From assembly GCA_020051095.1 (NCBI GenBank), contig JAGVJN010000025.1, forward strand, positions 53,562-117,561: 64,000 bases of DNA, given 5' to 3'. The notes below the pieces were generated by a model, which was not told where the DNA came from, did not search any database, and saw only the letters and a program-made list of their open reading frames with translations. Shown here in pieces: positions 56,866 to 64,000 of this stretch. This DNA is from Pseudomonadota bacterium (GTDB lineage Bacteria; Pseudomonadota; Gammaproteobacteria; Legionellales; Legionellaceae). Position numbers and translations under genes: made by a program. Position 1 is the stretch's first letter. Every line of letters starts with the position of its first letter.

Positions 56866-58002
56866 CTAAGACTTCATATCTTCGAAAAACTTTTTCACCG
56901 CATCAAACCATGTGCTCGTTCTTGGCGAATGTTTGTTCTTACTATGTTCCAGCGACTGGATAAATTTTTCTAGTAATTCCTTTTGTTCTTTTGTTAAATT
57001 GATTGGGGTTTCCACAACAACTTTGCAAAGTAAATCACCGGTTGAATAACCGCGAACGGATTGAACGCCCTTGCCGCGTACACGAAATACTTTGTCCGTT
57101 TGTGTTTCCGGTGGTATTTTCAAACTGACTTTTCCGGTGAGTGTAGGCACTTCAATAGTGCCGCCTAAGGCTGCAACATCGAAACTAATGGGTACTTCAC
57201 AATGTAAATCGGAGCCTTCTCGTTCAAATATTGGGTGAGATTTAACCGATATCAGAACATATAAATCGCCTGAAGGGCCGCCATGCAGACCTGCTTCACC
57301 TTCACCGGTCAAACGAACGCGATCGCCGTTATCAACACCAGCAGGAATTTTCACCGTTAATTTTTTATTTTCCTTCACGCGGCCTTGTCCATGACATTCA
57401 GAACACGGATCGGTTATGACTTGACCTTCGCCATGACAATTGGGACACGTTTGTTGAATAGAGAAAAAGCCTTGTTGGATTCTAACTTGGCCTACACCAT
57501 CACATGTCCCACATTTTTTGGGAGTGGAACCCTTTTTAGCGCCACTTCCTTGACAACTGTTGCAGGCAGCCTGCCTGGGTACATTAATTTCAACTTGTTT
57601 TCCCGATGCGGCTTCTTCGAGCGTAATGGTCATATTGTATTGAAGATCGGAGCCACGCTGAGCTCTCGTCCGGCCAGCCCCCCCTCTGCCACCAGAAAAC
57701 ATACTGTCAAAAATGTCGCCGAAAATATCGCCAAAATCAGAGAAGCCACCTGGACCAGCGCCACCACCCATGGATGGATCAACGCCTGCATGACCAAATT
57801 GATCATAAGCAGCACGCTTTTGCGAGTCAGACAAGATATCATAGGCACGCTGGATTTCTTTGAATTTCTCTTCAGCGGCTTGATCTCCTGCATTTCTATC
57901 AGGATGATGTTTCATCGCTAGTTTTCGATACGCCTTTTTGATCTCAGCATCGTCGGCACTTCGACTGACACCTAATATTTCATAATAATCCTGTTGACTC
58001 AT
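56866..58002 (-). CDS. dnaJ: Chaperone protein DnaJ
   Basis: Hsp40 co-chaperone of DnaK, 378 residues: J domain (residues 1-70, HPD in [10 protein letters not shown]), Gly/Phe region ([18 protein letters not shown]), four CxxCxGxG zinc motifs at about 145-210, and the C-terminal substrate-binding domains. It lies downstream of dnaK with a 226-base gap and its own promoter candidate. Confidence 0.97.
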   Translation of the reverse strand: MSQQDYYEILGVSRSADDAEIKKAYRKLAMKHHPDRNAGDQAAEEKFKEIQRAYDILSDSQKRAAYDQFGHAGVDPSMGGGAGPGGFSDFGDIFGDIFDSMFSGGRGGAGRTRAQRGSDLQYNMTITLEEAASGKQVEINVPRQAACNSCQGSGAKKGSTPKKCGTCDGVGQVRIQQGFFSIQQTCPNCHGEGQVITDPCSECHGQGRVKENKKLTVKIPAGVDNGDRVRLTGEGEAGLHGGPSGDLYVLISVKSHPIFEREGSDLHCEVPISFDVAALGGTIEVPTLTGKVSLKIPPETQTDKVFRVRGKGVQSVRGYSTGDLLCKVVVETPINLTKEQKELLEKFIQSLEHSKNKHSPRTSTWFDAVKKFFEDMKS

Positions 58003-58116
58003 TGTTTCTCACACATAAAAACTTAATCCGCGAATACGCTCAATTCAACCAGTCATATGTCACGGTAGGATGTTGTCTTGCGCCCAATTGATTCCAGGCG
58101 CTCTTAAAAATAACCA

Positions 58117-58147
58117 ATTATACCATAATAAATCAATATATGGTCAA
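58117..58147 (-). promoter_or_regulatory. Possible promoter of dnaJ
   Basis: TTGACC (58147-58142) and a perfect TATAAT (58122-58117) on the minus strand with a 19-base spacer, slightly long. It sits in the 226-base dnaK-dnaJ gap, about 115 bases before dnaJ. Confidence 0.4.
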
Positions 58148-58228
58148 AATGCATCAATTAAAAGCACCTCTGACCAATAAATATTAATCAAGAGATGCCT
58201 TTAACGATGTATAATCCAGTAGCATAGG

Positions 58229-60178
58229 CTATTGGGATTGCTTATCGTCGTCTTTTACTTCTTCGAACTCTGCATCAACCACTGAATCATCGGCTCCCGA
58301 TGACTTATTGTCTGGTTTTCCGCCTGCAGCCCCGCCTGCTTGCGCTTCTGACTCGGATGCTTTTTTAGCATAAACTCTCTCAGCCATGTTCGAGCTAGCG
58401 TCAGTTAATGCTTTGAGCTTGCTTTCAATTAACGCTTTGTCATTGCCTTTAATGGCCTCTTTCAGTTCGCTTATCGCATTTTCGATATTGGATTTTTCAT
58501 CACTGGATAATTCAGCTTCTAAGTCTTTCAGCGATTTTTGGGAACTGTGTATCATTGCATCCGCTTGATTACGAACCTCTGCCAATTCTTTAAACTTACG
58601 ATCTTCATCTGCATGGGCTTCTGCATCTTTAACCATGGCATCAATTTCTTGGTCTGACAGACCGCTCGACGCTTTAATGACAATGGATTGTGCTTTTCCA
58701 GTCGCTTTGTCTTTAGCAGAAACGTTCATGATACCGTTTGCATCGATATCAAATATCACTTCAATTTGTGGCACACCCCGTGGTGCAGGTGGAATGTCAG
58801 ATAAGTCAAATCGACCGAGTGATTTATTGGCTGATGCTTGCTCACGTTCACCTTGAAGCACATGGACAGTAACAGCGGTTTGGTTGTCTTCTGCTGTTGA
58901 GAAAACTTGGCTCGCCTTGGTAGGAATCGTGGTGTTTTTTTCGATTAATTTCGTCATCACACCGCCCATTGTTTCTATCCCCAATGATAACGGCGTGACA
59001 TCTAACAAAAGGATATCTTTCACTTCGCCTGACAATACACCGGCTTGTATTGCTGCCCCTAAAGCGACCGCTTCATCCGGGTTAACATCTTTTCTTGGCT
59101 CTTTTGCAAAGAACTCTTCCACTGTTTTTTGTACCAAAGGCATCCTTGTTTGACCACCCACAAGAATGACATCGTTAATTTCTGATATGGATTTACCGGC
59201 GTCTTTTAGGGCTATTTTGCAAGGTTCGATGGAGCGTTTGACCAAGTCTTCAACCAATGACTCAAGTTTAGCTCGAGTGAGTTTGATATTCATGTGCTTT
59301 GGTCCGCTGGCATCTGCGGTAATGTAAGGTAAATTAACGTCTGTTTGCTGAGAAGAGGATAGTTCAATTTTCGCTTTTTCTGCGGCTTCTTTCAGACGTT
59401 GTAAGGCAAGTGGATCATTATGAAGATCAATGCCTGCATCTTTTTTAAATTCATCCGCTAAGTAATTAATTAATGCCAAGTCAAAGTCTTCACCACCTAA
59501 GAAAGTATCACCATTTGTGGCCAATACTTCAAATTGATGTTCGCCATCCACTTCGGCTATTTCAATAATAGAGATATCGAAAGTACCACCACCGAGGTCG
59601 TAGACTGCAATAACAGAGTCACCCCGTTTTTTATCCATGCCATAGGCAAGGGCGGCAGCGGTGGGTTCATTTATGATTCGTTTTACCTCAAGACCAGCAA
59701 TTTTTCCGGCATCTTTTGTGGCTTGACGCTGAGAATCATTGAAGTATGCAGGTACTGTGATAACAGCTTGTGTGACTTCTTCGCCTAAATAATCTTCAGC
59801 GGTTTTCTTCATTTTTCGCAAAACTTCCGCAGAAATTTGTGGCGGGGCTTTTTTGTCATTTTTAACACTAACCCAAGCGTCACCGTTATCTGCTTTAATG
59901 ATCTTGTAGGGAACCATTTTGATGTCTTTTTGTACGACAGGATCATCGTAGCGTCGACCAATTAACCGTTTGACGGCGAATAGTGTATTGCTTGGATTTG
60001 TCACAGCTTGGCGTTTGGCTGACTGACCAACTAACGTCTCGCCATCGTCAGTAAATGCGACAATCGAAGGAGTTGTTCGATGACCCTCTGCGTTTTCAAT
60101 TACTTTTGGTTTGTCACCTTCCAAGATAGCAACGCAAGAATTAGTCGTACCTAAGTCAATTCCGATTATTTTAGCCAT
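58229..60178 (-). CDS. dnaK: Chaperone protein DnaK
   Basis: Hsp70, 649 residues. ATPase motifs: [14 protein letters not shown] at the N-terminus, [15 protein letters not shown] near 195, and [17 protein letters not shown] sequence near 340. The substrate-binding domain follows, with the linker [15 protein letters not shown] near 387 and a disordered acidic C-terminus ([17 protein letters not shown]). A sigma-32-like promoter precedes it. Confidence 0.98.
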   Translation of the reverse strand: MAKIIGIDLGTTNSCVAILEGDKPKVIENAEGHRTTPSIVAFTDDGETLVGQSAKRQAVTNPSNTLFAVKRLIGRRYDDPVVQKDIKMVPYKIIKADNGDAWVSVKNDKKAPPQISAEVLRKMKKTAEDYLGEEVTQAVITVPAYFNDSQRQATKDAGKIAGLEVKRIINEPTAAALAYGMDKKRGDSVIAVYDLGGGTFDISIIEIAEVDGEHQFEVLATNGDTFLGGEDFDLALINYLADEFKKDAGIDLHNDPLALQRLKEAAEKAKIELSSSQQTDVNLPYITADASGPKHMNIKLTRAKLESLVEDLVKRSIEPCKIALKDAGKSISEINDVILVGGQTRMPLVQKTVEEFFAKEPRKDVNPDEAVALGAAIQAGVLSGEVKDILLLDVTPLSLGIETMGGVMTKLIEKNTTIPTKASQVFSTAEDNQTAVTVHVLQGEREQASANKSLGRFDLSDIPPAPRGVPQIEVIFDIDANGIMNVSAKDKATGKAQSIVIKASSGLSDQEIDAMVKDAEAHADEDRKFKELAEVRNQADAMIHSSQKSLKDLEAELSSDEKSNIENAISELKEAIKGNDKALIESKLKALTDASSNMAERVYAKKASESEAQAGGAAGGKPDNKSSGADDSVVDAEFEEVKDDDKQSQ

Positions 60179-60222
60179 TGTTGATATGCTCCGTACTTAA
60201 AAATTGTTACCTAATGACAGTC

Positions 60223-60250
60223 ATATGGGGATTGAATTAATAAATTCAAC
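60223..60250 (-). promoter_or_regulatory. Sigma-32-like heat-shock promoter of dnaK
   Basis: On the minus strand GTTGAAT (60250-60244) and CCCCATAT (60230-60223) are separated by 13 bases, close to the sigma-32 consensus CTTGAAA-N11-16-CCCCATNT with a perfect -10. It lies 45 bases upstream of the dnaK start. Confidence 0.65.
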
Positions 60251-60322
60251 TTAAATTTTATTTATTTTTTAGCATCTCAAACATATTAAGCAACACATGC
60301 AATTTATACCTTCGATTCACAA

Positions 60323-60372
60323 ACCCCTCATCCGCCCATTGGGCACCTTCTCCCCATGTCTGGGGAGAAGGG
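60323..60372. repeat. Dispersed repeat copy 2 (CTTCTCCCC...GGGGAGAAGGG)
   Basis: Second copy of the 50-base palindromic repeat found at 56731-56780 (TTGGGCACCTTCTCCCC and TGGGGAGAAGGG). It lies in the grpE-dnaK gap and could form a stem ending grpE transcription. Confidence 0.75.
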
Positions 60373-60385
60373 AAAAGTAAGGAAG

Positions 60386-61003
60386 TTATTTGGAAGAGAC
60401 GATTACTCTAGCAGCCCGAATAACTCGTCCATTTAATTCATATCCTTTTTGGAACACATTTAAAACGGTATTGGGTTCAGCGTCCTTACTTGGTTGCATC
60501 GATATTGCTTCGTGTCGCTCAGGATTGAAAACCTCACCAACTGGGTCTATTTGAACTACCCCCTGTTTTTCCAAGGCATCAAGGAATACTTTCATTGTTA
60601 ACTCAAGTCCTTCTTGCATGGCGGTATCTTCATTTTCAATGGCGAGCTGTAGCGCTTGTTCAAGGCTATCTATCACGGGGAGTAAGGATTCAATCAGTTT
60701 AGATGTTCCAAATTTATGCGCTCGTTCAACATCTCTTTCAGCTTGTCGACGCACATTTTCTAATTCCGCTTTAGCACGAATGGCTGCGTCCCAGTTTTCT
60801 TGAACTCTTTGTTCGGTTTCGAATAGTTTTTCTTCAAGCGCTTCATAGTCAGGGTGTTCAAGGGCACCACGAATTGTTGGTTCACGTTCTTTAGAATTTG
60901 GATCGTGTTGGGTGGAGTCATCTTCCTTATTCGCATCGATGGTTTGCTCATTTTCTTCATTTTCAGCTTTAAATTTTGCCCAGTCTTTTGGCTCATTGGT
61001 CAT
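60386..61003 (-). CDS. grpE: Nucleotide exchange factor GrpE
   Basis: Releases ADP from DnaK. The 205-residue protein has an acidic N-terminus, a long dimerising helix (ALEEKLFETEQRVQENWDAA; ENVRRQAERDVERAHKFG) and the C-terminal beta domain with NPERHEAISMQ and VLNVFQKGYELNGRVIRAARV. It is first in the grpE-dnaK-dnaJ cluster and has its own sigma-32-like promoter. Confidence 0.97.
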   Translation of the reverse strand: MTNEPKDWAKFKAENEENEQTIDANKEDDSTQHDPNSKEREPTIRGALEHPDYEALEEKLFETEQRVQENWDAAIRAKAELENVRRQAERDVERAHKFGTSKLIESLLPVIDSLEQALQLAIENEDTAMQEGLELTMKVFLDALEKQGVVQIDPVGEVFNPERHEAISMQPSKDAEPNTVLNVFQKGYELNGRVIRAARVIVSSK

Positions 61004-61037
61004 CTTTTTCTACTCCATATCAGACTTAAATAATATG

Positions 61038-61066
61038 CATTTGGGGGTAATATTTTGATTTTCAAG
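61038..61066 (-). promoter_or_regulatory. Sigma-32-like heat-shock promoter of grpE
   Basis: On the minus strand CTTGAA (61066-61061) and CCCCAAATG (46-38 of the same block) are separated by 14 bases, matching the sigma-32 consensus except for AA in place of AT in the -10. It lies about 35 bases upstream of the grpE start. Confidence 0.65.
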
Positions 61067-61083
61067 TGGTGTTTTGCCTTTTT

Positions 61084-61111
61084 TTGACCTAAAATTCTGA
61101 TATCTTAATTT
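61084..61111 (+). promoter_or_regulatory. Promoter candidate of the class II DAHP synthase gene
   Basis: TTGACC (61084) and TAATTT (61106) with a 16-base spacer. The start codon follows only 17 bases after the -10, and no Shine-Dalgarno sequence is visible, so the mRNA may be nearly leaderless. Confidence 0.35.
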
Positions 61112-61128
61112 AGATAGATAAATAAAAA

Positions 61129-62466
61129 ATGAAAGAGTGGACTCCGACAAGCTGGCAATCAAAGCCCTACGAACAATCTGCGAGTTATCCTGATGAGCAA
61201 CAGTTAGACATTGTTGTTAATAAACTAAGTCAGCTGCCACCCCTGGTGACTAGTGGTGAGGTAAAGCGATTAAAAACAGAAATAGCTATGGCTGGAAAGG
61301 GGAAAGCGTTTATTTTACAAGGCGGCGATTGTGCAGAGCAATTTAATGAATGCCGCTCGGATATTATTAGTAATAAATTGAAAATATTGTTGCAGATGAG
61401 TTTGGTGTTATTGCATGGACTGCGAAAACCAATCATTCGAGTGGGTCGAATAGCAGGTCAATACGCTAAGCCGCGTTCTTCTGATTTTGAAACGGTGGAT
61501 GGCGTCACACTGCCTAGCTATCGTGGCGACCTAGTTAATTCTCCTGAATTTACAGCCGAAGCACGCCGACCTAATCCAAAGCTACTTTTACAAGGCTACA
61601 GCTGTAGTGCAATGACCCTTAATTTTATCCGCAGTTTGTTAGATGGTGGATTTGCAGATCTGCATGATCCCCACAAATGGGATTTGAGCTTTGTCAATCA
61701 TTCAAAACAAGCGGATCGCTATTTTCAAATTGTAAAGTCTATTACTGATTCACTTGAGTTTTTAGAAGCCATTGACGGACTGCGTAGCAGTAACCTTCAT
61801 AAGGTTGATTTTTATACATCGCACGAAGCCTTGCATCTTCATTATGAACAAGGTTTAACGAGAAAACTAAAAGATGGCCGTTGGTATGACTTATCCACGC
61901 ATCTACCCTGGATAGGTATGCGCACAGCAAAAATGAATGGCGCTCACGTTGAATTTATACGCGGAATTGATAATCCTATTGGCATAAAGATTGGTCCAAG
62001 CGCTGACCCCAAAGAGGTCGTTGAATTGGTACAGTATATTAATCCAAGAAATGAGGAAGGACGCGTTTTGTTAATTTCGAGAATGGGGAATAGCAAGATT
62101 AAAGAGTGCTTACCTCCCTTTATTGAAGCGATCAACCAGCAGAAAACACCGGTTACCTGGTCTTGCGATCCAATGCATGGGAACACAGAACAAACAGAAG
62201 ATGGCATTAAAACACGGCATTTTGATAAAATTCAGGGAGAGTTATATAAAGCGGTAGAAATTCATCGTGCACATCATTCCAATCTAGGCGGGGTACACTT
62301 TGAATTAACGGGAGATAATGTGACTGAATGTATTGGTGGCGCGCGCGGATTAAGCTCTTCTGACTTGAAGCATGCGTATCGGACCTTGGTGGATCCTCGT
62401 CTGAATTATGAACAATCTCTGGAAATGGCTTTAGGTTTAAGCCAGGCATTTCACACTCGTGACTAA
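61129..62466 (+). CDS. 3-deoxy-7-phosphoheptulonate synthase, class II
   Basis: First enzyme of the shikimate pathway; condenses PEP and erythrose-4-phosphate. The 445-residue protein is the plant/mycobacterial type II form: WTPTSWQSKPYEQ at the N-terminus, AFILQGGDCAEQF with the metal Cys near 65, WSCDPMHGNTEQTEDGIKTR near 345, and GGVHFELTGDNVTECIGG near 385. Unlike the AroFGH type I enzymes it is not expected to have the same feedback control. Feeds Phe/Tyr synthesis, connected with phhA. Confidence 0.96.
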   Translation: MKEWTPTSWQSKPYEQSASYPDEQQLDIVVNKLSQLPPLVTSGEVKRLKTEIAMAGKGKAFILQGGDCAEQFNECRSDIISNKLKILLQMSLVLLHGLRKPIIRVGRIAGQYAKPRSSDFETVDGVTLPSYRGDLVNSPEFTAEARRPNPKLLLQGYSCSAMTLNFIRSLLDGGFADLHDPHKWDLSFVNHSKQADRYFQIVKSITDSLEFLEAIDGLRSSNLHKVDFYTSHEALHLHYEQGLTRKLKDGRWYDLSTHLPWIGMRTAKMNGAHVEFIRGIDNPIGIKIGPSADPKEVVELVQYINPRNEEGRVLLISRMGNSKIKECLPPFIEAINQQKTPVTWSCDPMHGNTEQTEDGIKTRHFDKIQGELYKAVEIHRAHHSNLGGVHFELTGDNVTECIGGARGLSSSDLKHAYRTLVDPRLNYEQSLEMALGLSQAFHTRD

Positions 62467-62516
62467 AGTCTGGACTTTCGCTGCTTGCTCTAGTTGTTGG
62501 AAGAAGCAAACGGTGC

Positions 62517-63809
62517 TTAGAAAGTAATAATCTTTTTCCGTTTCGCTGATTGATATCTCTCTTTATGCTCAATATCGATATAGCGATCCGTTGTCGCACT
62601 TGAGCTATGTCCAGCGTCATCACGCACATGCTCGCGAGGGCGGTGTTTGACATCTTCCGAGATTCCGGTATGGCGAAGCCAGTGAACCGTTGCAGCCTGC
62701 AGGCTGTCTGCTTCTTCAGCGTCGCCATGTTGTCTTAATTGCATGGCTGCTAAATCAAAGCATTGTTGCACTAACCGACGTATGGGGGCTGTATCTGACA
62801 TTGGACCGTGTCCTCGCACTCTTGGTATCAAAGGACTATTATCTGCAGCTGAAGGGAGGGGGGGCAGACCTAGAAAAATACGCCATCGCGCAAGCGCGGA
62901 CATAACATCGTCGCTAACCGCAATTTGTCGCTGCTTATTACCTTTCCCGACAGTTGTAAACCACCAAAAACCGTTACTATCTTTAGAGAAATCATTCATT
63001 GTTGGAACCCAGCGATCGGTCGCTGTGAGCTCTGATATACGCAAATACAAGCCAAACAAAAGGTTGATAATAAAGCGGGTACGTTCATGCAATTCTGGAT
63101 TTTCACTAGCAAGGTTCTCGGCTGCTTGCCATACAGAACGCCATTGATTATCTGATAGCCGTCTCACAGGCGCATTGTGCTGTTGTTTGCGAATAAATTT
63201 ACTCTTCTGGCGGATTAATGATACGGGATTGGTGGCTAAATACTCTTCCGCAATCAAAAAATTAAAAAAAGTGCTTAAAATGGCAAGTATTTCTTGAACA
63301 GCGCCTTGAGATAACTGATAGGCTTCTATGGAAGGTTGCGCACCTTGTTTTCTTGCTGATTTGCTAATCGTAACGGTGTAAGGACGCCAATCTTCATTAG
63401 GTACCCGTAGCCCGCCCTTATTTTTATAGCGAGGAACCTTTTTAGTATTGATCCAGGGTTTTGGCGGAGACTGGCAAAACCGGATGAAGGCCTCAATGTC
63501 TTCCTTTTTTAAATCGTTGAGACGCTTATTGGCAATATGCCATGTCCATTGCAATAGACGTTCTGATTCTCGGCGATAACTATTGAATGTTCCCAGTGAC
63601 CCTGTATAACTTCGCAAAAAATTCAGCGTATATCGAAAATCATCATAGCAATTAGGAGAAGGCAAGATAACATGTTGATCATTTTTGTTTAGATGATTGA
63701 TGTTATCGAACAAAGGTAGAATTTTTTTCATGGGTTTTTTGGGGCCTATGTTAGTGATTTCCCTTAGAGGGTTTGTTGACGACGGAATAGGGTACGTATT
63801 TGCCGTCAA
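62517..63809 (-). CDS. Tyrosine recombinase / phage-type integrase
   Basis: Site-specific recombinase. An N-terminal SAM-like core-binding domain (about 60-220) is followed by the catalytic domain with Arg in LYLRISELTATD near 258, Lys in VGKGNKQRQIAV near 288, HxxR in HWLRHTGISEDV near 380, His in DAGHSSSATTDRYID and the nucleophile Tyr in the same motif. All catalytic residues are kept. The frame begins at a TTG; an ATG 78 bases later (MKKILPLFDN) is the other candidate, and neither has a good ribosome binding site. No other phage or element genes are in the window. A tRNA-Pro gene lies 115 bases away. Confidence 0.9.
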   Translation of the reverse strand: MTANTYPIPSSTNPLREITNIGPKKPMKKILPLFDNINHLNKNDQHVILPSPNCYDDFRYTLNFLRSYTGSLGTFNSYRRESERLLQWTWHIANKRLNDLKKEDIEAFIRFCQSPPKPWINTKKVPRYKNKGGLRVPNEDWRPYTVTISKSARKQGAQPSIEAYQLSQGAVQEILAILSTFFNFLIAEEYLATNPVSLIRQKSKFIRKQQHNAPVRRLSDNQWRSVWQAAENLASENPELHERTRFIINLLFGLYLRISELTATDRWVPTMNDFSKDSNGFWWFTTVGKGNKQRQIAVSDDVMSALARWRIFLGLPPLPSAADNSPLIPRVRGHGPMSDTAPIRRLVQQCFDLAAMQLRQHGDAEEADSLQAATVHWLRHTGISEDVKHRPREHVRDDAGHSSSATTDRYIDIEHKERYQSAKRKKIITF

Positions 63810-63867
63810 TAGTTAACTCAATTATTACTCGTTTTTAAGTGGAAATAAATTTTTTTTTTAAATATTC

Positions 63868-63896
63868 TTGACGTTAAATAGCGGAAAGCTTATCAT
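63868..63896 (+). promoter_or_regulatory. Promoter of tRNA-Pro
   Basis: TTGACG (63868-63873), exactly 17 bases of spacer, then TATCAT (63891-63896), 27 bases before the mature tRNA 5' end. Spacing and position are ideal for sigma-70. Confidence 0.65.
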
Positions 63897-63923
63897 TTGG
63901 CCTCTGTCTTAGGGACGGGTATG

Positions 63924-64000
63924 CGGGGTGTAGCGCAGTCTGGTAGCGCGTCTGCTTTGGGAGCAGAATGTCGGGGGTTCGAATCCCTCCACCCCGACCA
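63924..64000 (+). tRNA. tRNA-Pro (anticodon UGG)
   Basis: A complete 77-base cloverleaf. Acceptor CGGGGTG pairs with CACCCCG, followed by discriminator A and encoded CCA at the last bases of the window. The anticodon stem TCTGC/GCAGA encloses TTTGGGA, giving anticodon TGG for CCN proline codons. The T arm shows GTTCGAATC. Confidence 0.97.

Noticed and set aside
57385..57921. 178-codon plus-strand ORF
   Set aside because: It is antisense to the J-domain, Gly/Phe and zinc-finger part of dnaJ; its composition mirrors that gene.
62207..62728. 173-codon minus-strand ORF between DAHP synthase and integrase
   Set aside because: It overlaps the ends of two well-supported genes in other frames, so it is a shadow.
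1..64000. CRISPR array or rRNA operon
   Set aside because: No regularly spaced direct repeats with unique spacers and no rRNA-like sequence were seen.

Overview
The window looks like chromosomal DNA from a Legionella-type gammaproteobacterium (order Legionellales). It is AT-rich by eye. It carries a BarA/LetS hybrid kinase, a LetA/UvrY regulator next to uvrC and phhA, a class II DAHP synthase, a grpE-dnaK-dnaJ cluster followed by carA-metK-ahcY, an orphan IcmC/IcmD-like membrane protein and a large coiled-coil protein of the kind seen among Dot/Icm effectors. The assignment rests on gene content and family resemblance read by eye; no database search was possible.

Layout. 1-7.5 kb (minus strand): parE, the LetS-like kinase, a truncated RND pump gene beside a small palindromic insertion (MITE-like), and a PerM-type transporter. 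7.7-14.2 kb: recG, a small unknown gene, ilvE with a possible attenuator leader, and proB-proA. 14.2-22.1 kb: a cluster of DnaA boxes, then an apparent light/oxidative-stress island: a MerR-type regulator of the LitR/CarH class lacking the usual B12 ligands, a short-chain dehydrogenase, a cyanide-insensitive bd oxidase (cioAB), an iron-sulfur cryptochrome/photolyase, DUF427, DUF2177 and TspO. 22.2-27.1 kb (minus): a three-gene exporter (ABC-like, HlyD-like, TolC-like) whose ABC protein has lost all its ATPase motifs, preceded by a LysR gene. 27.2-32.2 kb: a DAB inorganic-carbon pump operon (dabB, dabA, PII-like, zinc-ribbon protein) in which dabA is split by a run of 12 A.

32.3-42.6 kb: comF, the 865-residue coiled-coil protein, bioC, phhA, letA, uvrC, a PAS-LuxR regulator and two tandem small secreted proteins, with several large palindromic repeats between genes. 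42.8-50.6 kb: housekeeping operons murJ-pepA-fieF, zip-maf and xseB-ispA-hemE. 50.6-61.0 kb (minus): IcmD-like protein, a small membrane protein, an AraC regulator, ahcY, metK, carA, dnaJ, dnaK and grpE, with sigma-32-like promoters before grpE and dnaK. 61.1-64.0 kb: class II DAHP synthase, an isolated tyrosine recombinase and a complete tRNA-Pro(UGG) at the window end.

Connections. LetS and LetA are presumably one two-component pair split over two loci. MetK and AhcY belong to the same methyl cycle. The DAB operon would raise cytoplasmic bicarbonate, which CarA-dependent carbamoyl-phosphate synthesis and other carboxylations use. The most promising places for new biology are the split dabA, the pseudo-ATPase exporter, the B12-ligand-less LitR island, the DnaA-box cluster and the ilvE leader.
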